Shown here: piece after piece, positions 54,408 through 64,000 of the stretch
How positions within the stretch are numbered: position 1 is the first letter of the stretch
Layout: each line of letters starts with the position of its first letter
From: Acanthaster planci
Taxonomy: Eukaryota; Echinodermata; Asteroidea; Valvatida; Acanthasteridae
Length of the DNA stretch: 64,000 bases
Assembly (NCBI RefSeq): GCF_001949145.1
Contig: NW_019091598.1
Location: forward strand, 92,458-156,457
Reading direction: 5' to 3'
Program-made: the position numbers and the translations under genes
Notes under the pieces: model-generated
The model's input: only the letters and a program-made list of their open reading frames with translations
Database searches by the model: none
What the model was told of the DNA's origin: nothing

Positions 54408-57400
54408 GTAAACAAGAGCTGAAGATCTAAATCTACATTATAGATTGCTGTGAAGTTGAAGGTTGTTGCAAGCCTGCATTGTCTCTAAAGATATACACCG
54501 TGTGACATTGTATAATTTTCTTGTGCGGCAATGTTTGAAAGCCTGTAGGATCATTCTTCAAAAATACAGGAATTGAAACAAAATACAATCTTCAGAAAAC
54601 TTTGACTGGCTTAGTGTGAGAATTTTAAAGCTTTGTAAATTTTATGCATAATTTATAAGAATCAGAATCTTTCTAGTGTGTGGCTTGTACATGTTTGTTA
54701 CAGAGATACAGTGTGAAAACAGAAAGGAAAGCAAAGCACATTCAAAGACAGCTTTTTCTCATCAAAATAGTGTCACGCGAGATGAGGAATTCCAGAACGT
54801 AAATGTAACATTGAAAACTTTCGACTTGGCAGATTTGAAAGCTTGTGGTGGTTCCTTTTTAAACACGATGTGAGACAAGCAAAACATTGTCCTCATTCTG
54901 TATGTTGGAGGACGCTGACCAAAATGTCTAAACGTTTGATCAAACATGGGAAGAGTCTGTTTTGAATGGGATCGATTTGGACTTCATCAGGCTGAGCTGG
55001 AGGAAACCAGGGCAGCCCTAGAACTGACCGAGAAGCAGCTGACGGAGAAGATGGAGCAGAACGACGAGGCAGCAGAGGAGATTGACAAAGCCTGGAGGAT
55101 GGTCCGAGAGCTACAGACAGGCGGGATTGACCCGACCCAGCCAGGTCAAAAGGTCAGAGAGCTAACTACAATGAGAGTTCTTGTGCTAAAGATATCAAAA
55201 CAGACTGAGTATAATCATTTAATAGAAAAGACACATACACATTTAAAAGGATTACGCTAAATTGAGTGATTTCACAATGAATAACTGAAAAGTTTAAAGT
55301 GAGGTGATCTCATGACATGCAATGACCAATGACATGCACTGAAAACAAATTATCGTTGTAGTCCAGTACTTTTGAAATACTATTCTCTGCTAAATTCTTA
55401 GCTAGTTTGGAGGGAACAATGTTGAACAACATTGGCATTTGATGGTAGATGCACGATAAAATGATGTTTTTATGATGAAAGTACAGAAAAATTACTTGGC
55501 CAAGTAATTTTCTTCTTAAAAATTAAATTTTACAAAATTGGGAGTGTCTGAAGTCTTCAAATTTTTTTGTTAACTTACCTTTCTGCATTTTCATCCAGTG
55601 CACATGTTTGTCATTTTTTCTTCCCTCCTGACCAGTTGAGATTCTTGGTAGTACTCAAAAGTACTAAACTACAGCACGTTGCTAGTTCGTATGTGACCGG
55701 CTCTAGCAAAATGGGTAATAAGTCGCCAGATTCAGGCTGTGAGTTTTTGATATGGCTGGATTCTGTACATCAAAAGCTACTATTTGATATATGAATGACC
55801 CCTGTAGTGCGCTGCGTCAGATTTATAGAGATTTCAATATCCACATTTTTGGATTCAATAAAAGCACTTTTCGAGAAAAAGCTCATTAAGTGTAGCCCTT
55901 GGAAACACAATGCTACATAGGATTTCCTACTGAATGATCAATTTTTCATATTTATTCATCAGTATCTATGTTTGTAGTCACAAATTCTGAAAATATAAAT
56001 ATTATTGTAGCTATTAAAGGAAAAAACACAAAATCACATTTTTGAAGAAATTTTGCCCTCTCCAAAAAGAACAGGCATTTACGTGTTTTGACATTAATTG
56101 CAAGACTTATCAAAGTTACCCTTTTTGGCAGAGCGGGGCACATATGCTGCGTAGCCTACTTTTCCAATGTTAAGATGGGGAAGGGGACGATAGGGGGGGG
56201 GAAATGAACTTCCACTGAGGACTCTCCAGATTACTTCAGTGACATTTGGTCCCAAACAGTGTTCTGTAAATCTTTGAAGAGCCCACAGTGGCCAATCTTG
56301 ATTTTACAAAACACAAGTATGGATATGTCCACTGAGCAATTCCACTACACTGTGTGTGTCTTGAAATTTGTTTGAAACATTTGCCATCCACATTTCTGTC
56401 AATTCAAGCAGCACTCCGGGTTATTGCTGCACATCCTCCACAAGGTGGGATTGGAGGGCGGGCCCGAGAGTGCCTGGCTGAGCCAAGAGGGCCTCCAGAG
56501 GGCGCTCATCCATCTGTACATGACCAGGGAAGATGCGATCACGGAGAAGAAGCTTGCCCAGGACCAGCATAAGGTATGAGCCCTAACTGACCAAGAACAA
56601 AAGGGAATGTGAGGCAGGCTGTCAATGTGAGACAGAGTGTGCCGGGGTTGAACAACAAAATTGGGATTTTTGGGGGTACGGCAGAAAAGGGAATAAGATT
56701 CTCTTATTGCATTTCAGTTTAACATTCCACTGACAAGTTACGCAGTTTTTTAAAATTCAAAATCATCAAAATGTGACAAGAAGTAACTGTAAAATACTGA
56801 GAAAATGTATTTAACGTTTTTTTGGTGAAAATGAAAGATTTTTGTGAAAAAACAAAACGGTGAATGGGCCTAATCTAGTATCCCAATATTGTGAGTTCAG
56901 TCGAAGTGCCTTCATTCAAAAGTTCTTTGTCCAATGCCGTTGATTGATAAACAGAGATGGGGTACTGTTGCATTGACCATAAGCATACATGAGGTCATGG
57001 CTATGAGTGCGTTACACTGCCATTTTTAATGGACTATATTTTTATGTGAAATATTTTTTTCTTGAAGGAAACATCCAAACGATACCAGTCCCTGCAAGGT
57101 AAAATCCAGTGTGTCACCAACAGCTTGCAAGCTTTGCTAGGCAAGCCACAAGAGAACGGGGCCTTGACCTTTGACCTGGAGGTCGACCATGAGGATGAAG
57201 CAACAGACAGGGAAGAGCTGTGCTTCGCTTTGCTTGGTATGTCAATTGAGAGAAAAAAAATCATCGACCGTCCCAGATAGAACAATTGTAACATGTTTTC
57301 TTCATGAAGGCACTCAAAATCTCACCACTGTGGGTCAGTTTTGCCAAATTCTGATGTTGATTTCAACATATTGCATGACGAAATGCATTGTGCAAGGTGG

Positions 57401-60400
57401 TGATACTTTACCATTTTTTGGTACAAAGCACTTGAACACATTTGACATCAAGAACGATTGCAACATTCGGTACATCTGTCGCCATCGGCTCAACCACGTT
57501 TAAATGTATTCATTGTTCCATGCTTAATGTCTTCATTATACAACGCATTTGAACATACCTACATGAAATTTGCACTTTATAACTGAATAAATTATTGTTA
57601 TTATTCAGAACCAGTTGTGTTTGTTTACAATCCATTTACTGTTTTATGACTGAAGCTAATTGTTGCTATAGATTAGTTCATTAAGGTCATTTATATAAAG
57701 AACATTTACTTATTTGAAAAAACCCGAAGGTTCTTTTCAAATACGTAAATGTTTGATCCATCTCTTAATTGAATGGAAGGTTACTGAATTATTCGAGTTT
57801 ACAGAGCCTTAATTTGTGCTTCAGTAAGAAAGAAGGGTTTTCTTGCCGTCAGAAAAGTTTTTGCTTGCTTTAAAAAAACCAATTATGCAGTTTAATTTAA
57901 CAGACTCCATCTTTTAATTAGGCCTTTAAGAAATAATGCTAAGAAGAAATCGAAAGTCGTCACTTTTAACTATGTAATGATTTATTTGAATGTAACATCA
58001 GATTGAAGGAAATATCAAAATTAAGAACCATGAATACCCCCTTGCAACAGTGAATCTTACTCAAGGGTAGTCTTGTGAATATTCAATCACACATGTGATA
58101 ATTTTCCCAATGAAACCTTATTAGTAAGCATCTCTGGTAACGAAATTCAAGGACTCCTCACAAGTGCCCCAGGCACTGTGGCTCGCAAACCTGAAGAAAC
58201 CTGTAGAGAGGAGACAATGAGAAGCAGTTACAGCTTTAGAGAGAGGAATATTTTGGGTATTAAAACCCATAAAGTTATAGGTACGGACTGAAACCCAATC
58301 TACATGTGAAGTAGACCAAGCCAGGAATGGACCCAGATTCCGCAGGAGTTGAAAGGCCAAGAAAGAAACCCGACGATCAAACTCCGCGTTTGTTTTCTTC
58401 CCAGAGAGGCTGAAGGCCAAGCTGCACTCCCAGGACTTACAGGAAACCCGCTGGCGGATGGTGACGGCCCAGCTACGCCGAGAGCTAGAGCAATCCAGGC
58501 AGCGCTGCGAGGCCAAGATGGACACCCTCCAGCAGGTGCAGGAAGAGTGCCGGGGATGGAAGGAGGAGGCAGAGTCAGAGAAAGCCAAAGGGCGGAAACA
58601 AGATCAGCTAATCAAGGCACTGACAGTCAAGGTGAGTTGTCTTGATCAGGCCAATTAATTTCTGTGACTCAATAAAGTCTGAGCCCAAATGAAAGCAGCA
58701 TTTTTTAAAAGTTGCTTCACAATATTGTTTTCATTATCGTGAAACATTACACTAGAAAACACCGCATTCCACTGCCTCTGCAAAAACATTTCTGTGAGGT
58801 TAAAGCTTACCACCAGAAGTTGCCCATTTGTGTTACTCTTGACTAGCTTATCACAATGTCTATCACAATTTCAACAAAACCCTTAACGGATGTTGCTTAG
58901 AACCCACAAACTGCTTACATGTTTGACTTCAACCTGTCTGCAGATGTCCGAATGCAACAAAGAGACGGAAAGATCTCAGCAAGTCCACACTGAGCTGGAG
59001 GGTCGCATCTCCAAACTGTCAGAGCAGCTCCACAAAACCATCAAGGAGCATGAACAAAACGTCAGATGCCAGCAGAAGGTCACAGATCAGTCGTTCACTA
59101 ATATGTAGACCCTTTCCTATAACCAACATTTTATAGGCATTGCAGAAATGTGGCCTATATATATACCCCCATACATGATAGTCATCGCTGACCAAATCGT
59201 CATCAGACAGAAATGTGCTATATGCAACCAGTGAGTTTGTTTTCATGGAGCAGAAATTTCAGTCTACATCAATGCGACTGCATTCTGCATCTCATTGTGC
59301 GGTTGGCTCTTTAAAGTTCAATTATAAAGAGGAATATTCTTTGTGGCTCTAGAGAGGCCTGTGTACCACAGAAACGGTGGTGAGGGTTGGTTCAGGAAAA
59401 CATGAGGCAGAAATGTTGATCAAATTTCAATCTCTGATTGTACCTGACATGAAAAGGAAATTTGTGAATGGGAAAACAGTGTGATTGACTGGTATTTGCT
59501 TAAATTTAAGAGAAGGGACCTGGCTAGCATCCCTAGGCCCCTGTCCAGTGTTAAACATACCAGTTTAGAATTGCCTAATCACATTTAAGCTCTGAGCGTA
59601 ATGCAGTTGTGACTCTTAGATTAAGTTGACGTTTGGTTTTTAATTCAATCTAGGCGAATTCACTGGAGGAACAACTGAAAATTGCCAAAACCACCTGCAA
59701 TGAATTGTGGGAACAACAGCAAAAGATTGCCTGCCAGCTATCCGCCAAGACAGTAGAGCTGGAGCAGCTTCGATCCAACGGGGTGAGAAATCCATGGGCT
59801 CATTTTATGAAAGACTGTTTAAGGTAATCTGCTTCGAGCAGAAGCACTCCCTTATGGGTTGAAAAGAGCCGTGTTAGCCAGGAGTGCTCATTTTGTTGGT
59901 AGCATTTGCGACCGTAACACGTGCATTTTTCTTGTTCGATCTCCTTTCCTCTACTAAGGATTTTACTTCATATAGTCATGTCCATAGACAAAACTAGAGT
60001 CTCATTCGTTCATTCAGTAGAAAAAAATTAGCGAATTGATGTTTAAAATATGAGCAATTCACAATATAGTGTACGATCCAGAGGTTACCCTGGAAAGGCC
60101 TTTTTTGCAGTGCATTGTAGAAAATGGTAGACTAATGCTATTTGTTGGCTGCACTTGGGAAAGTTAAACTATTTCAAATGACTGTTTGCCAGGGGAAAAG
60201 GTTTGTCGGTTTGCTTTAAGCACGAGTAGTAGTTTTTTATTAATCCTTGCTTTTTCTTTTGCGGCGAAAAAAGTTCCAATCTATCAAAAAAAGTCATTTA
60301 AATGTACTGATTACGCTCAAAGGCATATGAAGGAAAGGTGGCCAAGCTTTGCAGACCATAAACTGGAAACAGTGACCTCTATGTAGCAACCTCTTGGTGG

Positions 60401-63400
60401 TATACTGCATTGCGAATCACTCCTGTCATTCCATATTCTCTTGATGAAAGAGTTCAGGTGTATTTAAGCCACTCTAGAATTTACAGCCAGGGAACTTCAT
60501 GGCATTTCATTTGCAGTCAAATGGCACAGACAGGGTCCAAGCCAACTGTCCGATGAGCAAACCATCCACAATCCACGATCCACTGATCAGCAGCAACGCA
60601 ATGGAGGACATCCACCAGCAGTTTGACAGGCACACGGCCTTAGCAGAAGAACTGGAAGCGGAACTGCAGAAATCCTATCAATTAAGGAACACCAGACTAG
60701 CTAGTATAGAGGTACATTCAATTGCAATCAGTAACATTCTATTGCCTCTTCTTGAGAGCTGTAATTAAACGTTGTCATTCATAGGAAGCAGGGAGAGAGA
60801 TTTTAAAGAGAGATTTTGAAGAAAATCTTATTTTGGTTCTTTTACTGCAACTGTAGTGATTGACAAAAGACTGTAAGGGGAGGCCATTTTCAATTTCACA
60901 GTGCATTGCGGGAAAATGTTTACATATTAAAATGAAATCTTCTGTTTTAATGAGAAATCGGCATCTTTTCAGTAGGCGAGTGAGCTCGCTTGGATTTTGT
61001 CTTGTGTGAAAACTTTAGGTTTTGTGCTTTTGGGGTTTTGTTTTGGAAGCAAGTATCCACAGCTTAACAGCCTGTAAATTATTACAGAATGTTTCAAAAA
61101 TAGGATCAGCATTTTTGATTTACGCCATGAAGCAGAGGTTTTGAGGTTTACACAAAGAGATTGGATAAGCACACTTAACTGTTTTGACAATACGAATGAT
61201 GTTGGAAGACTTTACAGTACTTAAGTTCTCGTTTTCATAAGACAAAAAGTCATTTTAAATCAGTAAGTCAACCAGAAATGCTGATAGATTTAAGCTGATT
61301 TACATCAACATTAGTACATGAAATAAACATTTGTAGCATAAGGCTTTCACATAAGGTTTTCACACAATAATAACATTTTATTGTGCTAAGGAAAATTAAA
61401 AAATTGATAACAAGAAAAGCCTAAACATACGTAGTTAGGAGAGCCAAGCTTGACCTTAAACATATCAATATTTGAAATTTCTGACAAAAAGTGTATGGAA
61501 TTGAAATATACACATTTGTGACCCATTCACTACAGGCAACATGTCTGAAAGAAAGGGTAGAATTGTCCAAGGAACGTGAGGCTTTCAGGGAAGGACAAAA
61601 GCAGCAGGAGATGACTCGGCAAAAGTTGGATGAGGAAAGACGATTGCAGGACGAACGTGTTCAGAAAATGACCCAATCTGTAAGCCAGCTGTTCTAGCCC
61701 TGTGGGCACATTTGTCGGAATTGAACAGTGCCCTGACTTGGCTNNNNNNNNNNNNNNNNNNNNNNNNNNNNNNNNNNNNNNNNNNNNNNNNNNNNNNNNN
61801 NNNNNNNNNNNNNNNNNNNNNNNNNNNNNNNNNNNNNNNNNNNNNNNNNNNNNNNNNNNNNNNNNNNNNNNNNNNNNNNNNNNNNNNNNNNNNNNNNNNN
61901 NNNNNNNNNNNNNNNNNNNNNNNNNNNNNNNNNNNNNNNNNNNNNNNNNNNNNNNNNNNNNNNNNNNNNNNNNNNNNNNNNNNNNNNNNNNNNNNNNNNN
62001 NNNNNNNNNNNNNNNNNNNNNNNNNNNNNNNNNNNNNNNNNNNNNNNNNNNNNNNNNNNNNNNNNNNNNNNNNNNNNNNNNNNNNNNNNNNNNNNNNNNN
62101 NNNNNNNNNNNNNNNNNNNNNNNNNNNNNNNNNNNNNNNNNNNNNNNNNNNNNNNNNNNNNNNNNNNNNNNNNNNNNNNNNNNNNNNNNNNNNNNNNNNN
62201 NNNNNNNNNNNNNNNNNNNNNNNNNNNNNNNNNTGCCATGGATTGGCATTCCTTCATGGAGAAAAAAAAGATACTCTCAGAGTTTCATGCCAAAGAAATA
62301 CGTGGTAAACAATATTTTCTGGTGTTCCTTTCTTATAGTTATTGGAAGTTACACAGGACCGTGGTCATTTGACATCTGACCTGACCCAGTCCCAGAAAGA
62401 AGCCGAAGGGTTCAGAAGACAGTTAGTGGGTGCAGCCACTGCCTTGGAGTACGAGAAACAAGTCAAGGAGGCAGTACAGGTAAGTCCATGCATCCACTGG
62501 CCCGGCAGATCTGCCACATTAATGCCATGTCATAAAAGTGGTTTACTTTATTTTTTACAATAAAGTGTGTTTTTTGACTCCCACAAAATAACTTGATACA
62601 TAGTCTTTGACAAGATTGACAAAAATGTTTAACCAATGAATGTGAAACACACAGATTCGGAGCACTGTCCTCTGATGAACCACTTACTAAGCCTTTGCAA
62701 TGAGTTCATTAGGTATTTCAAAAATGCAAGGTTATTTGAGAACGAAGCACATGAGTTTGAATGTGGTTAGCACTTGTGAGTTGGCATATGACCATGCTCA
62801 TAGGGCTGACCTGGTGCTCACGTATTGCTGATTGTGAATTTGACCTTATCAGATACGCTTCATTTTGGGCATGCGCAGTTGGAATATTGAACTGGTTTAT
62901 TCTGTCCTTGAAAGCATGTGTTTGACTTGTATTTGCTTAAATCTCTGTTTGTGGTCACATGATACATAAACTTTGCTGTGATTAGCTACTGTATGCAAAT
63001 GGTGATAAACTCTTATTTACTCTCATCACAGAGCTAATGTTGTATCATTCTTGATTCAGGAAAAATTTGACAAGTCTGAGGAGCAGCTGGCCCATTTACA
63101 ACACCAGCTGGCAGAACTCCAACAGGACCACCAGCTAACCAATCAGAGATTGGCTGAGGCTCAAAGACAGACAGTTTTCCTCCAATCAGAGCGGGAGAAA
63201 TATAAAGAGGGTCAGTTGTTTAGTTCTGTCTTGTGCTGGACATTTCACCTCATCTAGGCTGCTGATCTGGAGTTGTACTAAACCAAAACAGATATTTCCA
63301 GAGCAACTTTAGCTAGGTTAAATTTACTTTTGGTTTGAACCACTTACTGGTCAGTGTTATGCCTCAGTGAACTCGTTGAAGGCAAAGTGTTATAATTTTC

Positions 63401-64000
63401 GGTCAAATATACCGACTTTTGAAACAGACACTGTAAAAATAGTCTTTTGTAAAGTTGGAAGTTACAAATGCTGACCCATGTGATGTTTCTTACAGCATTG
63501 CCGCTGTTGTCACATTCTGAGATGATTTTAAGAGAGTAACATTTGCTAGAGACATGGCCCAAGGCTGTTCAATTGAGGGCTTCTAAGCTTAAACCTTGGT
63601 GGACTGTATAGTTTGATGCGTACCAACATTGCGAATCACTCATGTTTTGGAATGAGTGTGAAGATATACACATAGAGAAACTACCACTTGTTAAAAAGAT
63701 CATTCATGCTTATACCTGCCACAGACAATTTCTGCCTGTTCGCACCATCTAGTGTGAACTGGTTTAGACAAACTTCATAAATTTCTTCAATTAATATTCC
63801 ATCAACATTAAAATGAAAAATGGTGCTACCTTCTGCAAGCATATGGAAGATTAACAACCAACGTTTCTCAGTTTTGTATTTCCTGAATATTTTTGCAGAC
63901 TGTGTAACGGTTTCGGCAGAATTGAAAAAGACAACTGATGCACTGCAGGCCCTGGAACAGCATACCTCGGTTACCATGGCAACCCGCGAGCTGGAAGCCA
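53925..64000 (+). CDS. Large coiled-coil protein, 5' part of gene (cut by window edge)
   Basis: Fourteen exons, the last cut by the window edge, join in frame from ATG at 53,925. The N-terminal 161 residues are Ser/Thr-rich and probably disordered, ending in a short helix. From the second exon on, the protein is almost entirely charged heptad-type helix (for example ELEETRAALELTEKQLTEKM). Exon 3 differs: HSGLLLHILHKVGLEGG, then WLSQEGLQRALIHLYMTRED looks like a short globular helical segment. About 600 residues precede the 490-base gap and at least 130 follow. Nearly all introns are phase 0. Proteins of this shape are often centrosomal, ciliary, Golgi or cytoskeletal scaffolds, but I do not recognise the family and assign no function. 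The gap may hide an exon; the flanking exons also join in phase without one. Confidence 0.8.
54991..55152 (+). CDS. Coiled-coil gene exon 2
   Basis: 162 nt, 54 codons, acceptor CTTCATCAG, donor AAAAG then GTCAGA, phase 0 both sides. Strong coiled coil ELEETRAALELTEKQLTEKM, then GGIDPTQPGQK. Confidence 0.85.
56412..56573 (+). CDS. Coiled-coil gene exon 3
   Basis: 162 nt, 54 codons, acceptor ATTCAAGCAG, donor AAG then GTATGA, phase 0. It encodes HSGLLLHILHKVGLEGG, WLSQEGLQRALIHLYMTRED and ITEKKLAQDQHK. It has the same length as exon 2 but an unrelated sequence. Confidence 0.8.
57068..57236 (+). CDS. Coiled-coil gene exon 4
   Basis: 169 nt, phase 0 in and 1 out, acceptor TTTCTTGAAG, donor CTTG then GTATGT. 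It encodes ETSKRYQSLQGKIQCV, an acidic EVDHEDEATDREEL, and CFALL. Confidence 0.82.
58405..58631 (+). CDS. Coiled-coil gene exon 5
   Basis: 227 nt, phase 1 in and 0 out, acceptor TTTTCTTCCCAG, donor CAAG then GTGAGT. Uninterrupted coiled coil: ERLKAKLHSQDL, AQLRRELEQSRQRCEAKMDT and KEEAESEKAKGRKQDQLIKA. Locally GC-rich compared with the introns, as expected of real exons here. Confidence 0.9.
58944..59078 (+). CDS. Coiled-coil gene exon 6
   Basis: 135 nt, 45 codons, acceptor CTGTCTGCAG, phase 0. The donor is CAGAAG then GTCACA, weaker than the others. It encodes MSECNKETERSQQVHTELEG then RISKLSEQLHKTIKEHEQ. Confidence 0.8.
59654..59782 (+). CDS. Coiled-coil gene exon 7
   Basis: 129 nt, 43 codons, acceptor TTCAATCTAG, donor GGG then GTGAGA, phase 0. 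It encodes ANSLEEQLKIAKTTCNELWE and SAKTVELEQLRSNG. Confidence 0.85.
60517..60711 (+). CDS. Coiled-coil gene exon 8
   Basis: 195 nt, 65 codons, acceptor CATTTGCAG, donor GAG then GTACAT, phase 0. It begins with a Pro/Ser linker (SNGTDRVQANCPMSKPST) and returns to coiled coil, HTALAEELEAELQKSYQL. Confidence 0.83.
61536..61679 (+). CDS. Coiled-coil gene exon 9
   Basis: 144 nt, 48 codons, acceptor TTCACTACAG, donor TCT then GTAAGC, phase 0. Highly charged: KERVELSKEREAFREGQKQQ and DEERRLQDERVQKM. Confidence 0.85.
61744..62233. other. Assembly gap, 490 N
   Basis: Undetermined bases between exons of the coiled-coil gene. A small exon could be hidden. Confidence 1.
62339..62479 (+). CDS. Coiled-coil gene exon after the gap
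   Basis: 141 nt, 47 codons, acceptor TTTCTTATAG, donor CAG then GTAAGT, phase 0. It encodes LLEVTQDRGHLTSDLTQSQK and EKQVKEAVQ. Confidence 0.85.
63060..63210 (+). CDS. Coiled-coil gene, second exon after the gap
   Basis: 151 nt, phase 0 in and 1 out, acceptor TTGATTCAG, donor GAGG then GTCAGT. It encodes EKFDKSEEQLAHLQHQLAEL and RLAEAQRQTVFLQSERE. Confidence 0.85.
63899..64000 (+). CDS. Coiled-coil gene, last visible exon (truncated)
   Basis: Begins after acceptor TTTTTGCAG in phase 1, completing an Asp codon. It encodes CVTVSAELKKTTDALQALEQ and continues open to the window edge. Confidence 0.8.

Noticed and set aside
61530-62379. Long open frames around 61.7-62.3 kb on both strands
   Set aside because: They are artefacts of the 490-base N run. 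Only the splice-framed exons at the edges are supported.
1-64000. CRISPR arrays, operons, phage or bacterial defence systems
   Set aside because: The window is intron-bearing animal DNA. No regularly spaced direct repeats with unique spacers or prokaryotic gene clusters are present.

Overview
The window is animal nuclear DNA, not bacterial or viral. Coding sequence is split into short exons with GT-AG (once GC-AG) introns, the DNA is AT-rich and full of decayed LINEs and short inverted-repeat elements, and there are four runs of N from a draft assembly (170, 294, 7 and 490 bases). Frequent ACATGTACA-type words and AGGCCTA words, together with the gene families seen, suggest a marine invertebrate deuterostome, perhaps an echinoderm. 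That is an inference from general impression; no species call is possible here.

Layout. (1) 1-14 kb, minus strand: two related sets of exons for a membrane protein with a helical hairpin reminiscent of the polycystin-1/PKD1L/REJ family. The copy at 1.4-2.15 kb is continuous; the copy at 9.8-14.0 kb is split by about 3.6 kb of DNA holding a broken non-LTR retrotransposon. Between them lie a diverged tandem duplication (3.1-6.15 kb), a 155-bp hairpin and a 733-bp foldback repeat. (2) 14-30 kb: repeat-dominated, with a TIR element, a 104-bp tandem duplication, a pogo/Tigger-like MITE, a LINE 3' end inserted into a zinc-finger transposon-like gene, a Harbinger-like MITE abutting a 394-bp foldback, and a degenerate AACCCCGCAAAA array. 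One candidate minus-strand first exon sits near 22.2 kb. (3) 30.08-41.09 kb, plus strand: a six-exon zinc transporter of the SLC30A1/ZnT1 subfamily, rebuilt in frame as 376 residues. (4) 41-53 kb: a foldback repeat, two LINE fragments, and the first coding exon of a secreted C-type lectin on the minus strand. (5) 53.9 kb to the right edge, plus strand: the 5' half of a long coiled-coil protein gene, fourteen exons visible here counting the truncated last one.

The three recognisable genes (zinc efflux transporter, secreted lectin, coiled-coil scaffold) show no common pathway; they look like ordinary metazoan neighbours. I found no CRISPR array, operon, rRNA, tRNA or defence system. The points most worth checking are the missing HVW segment in the transporter's C-terminal domain, the LINE-split membrane-protein exon, decayed duplicates around transporter exon 3, and the dense set of foldback elements.
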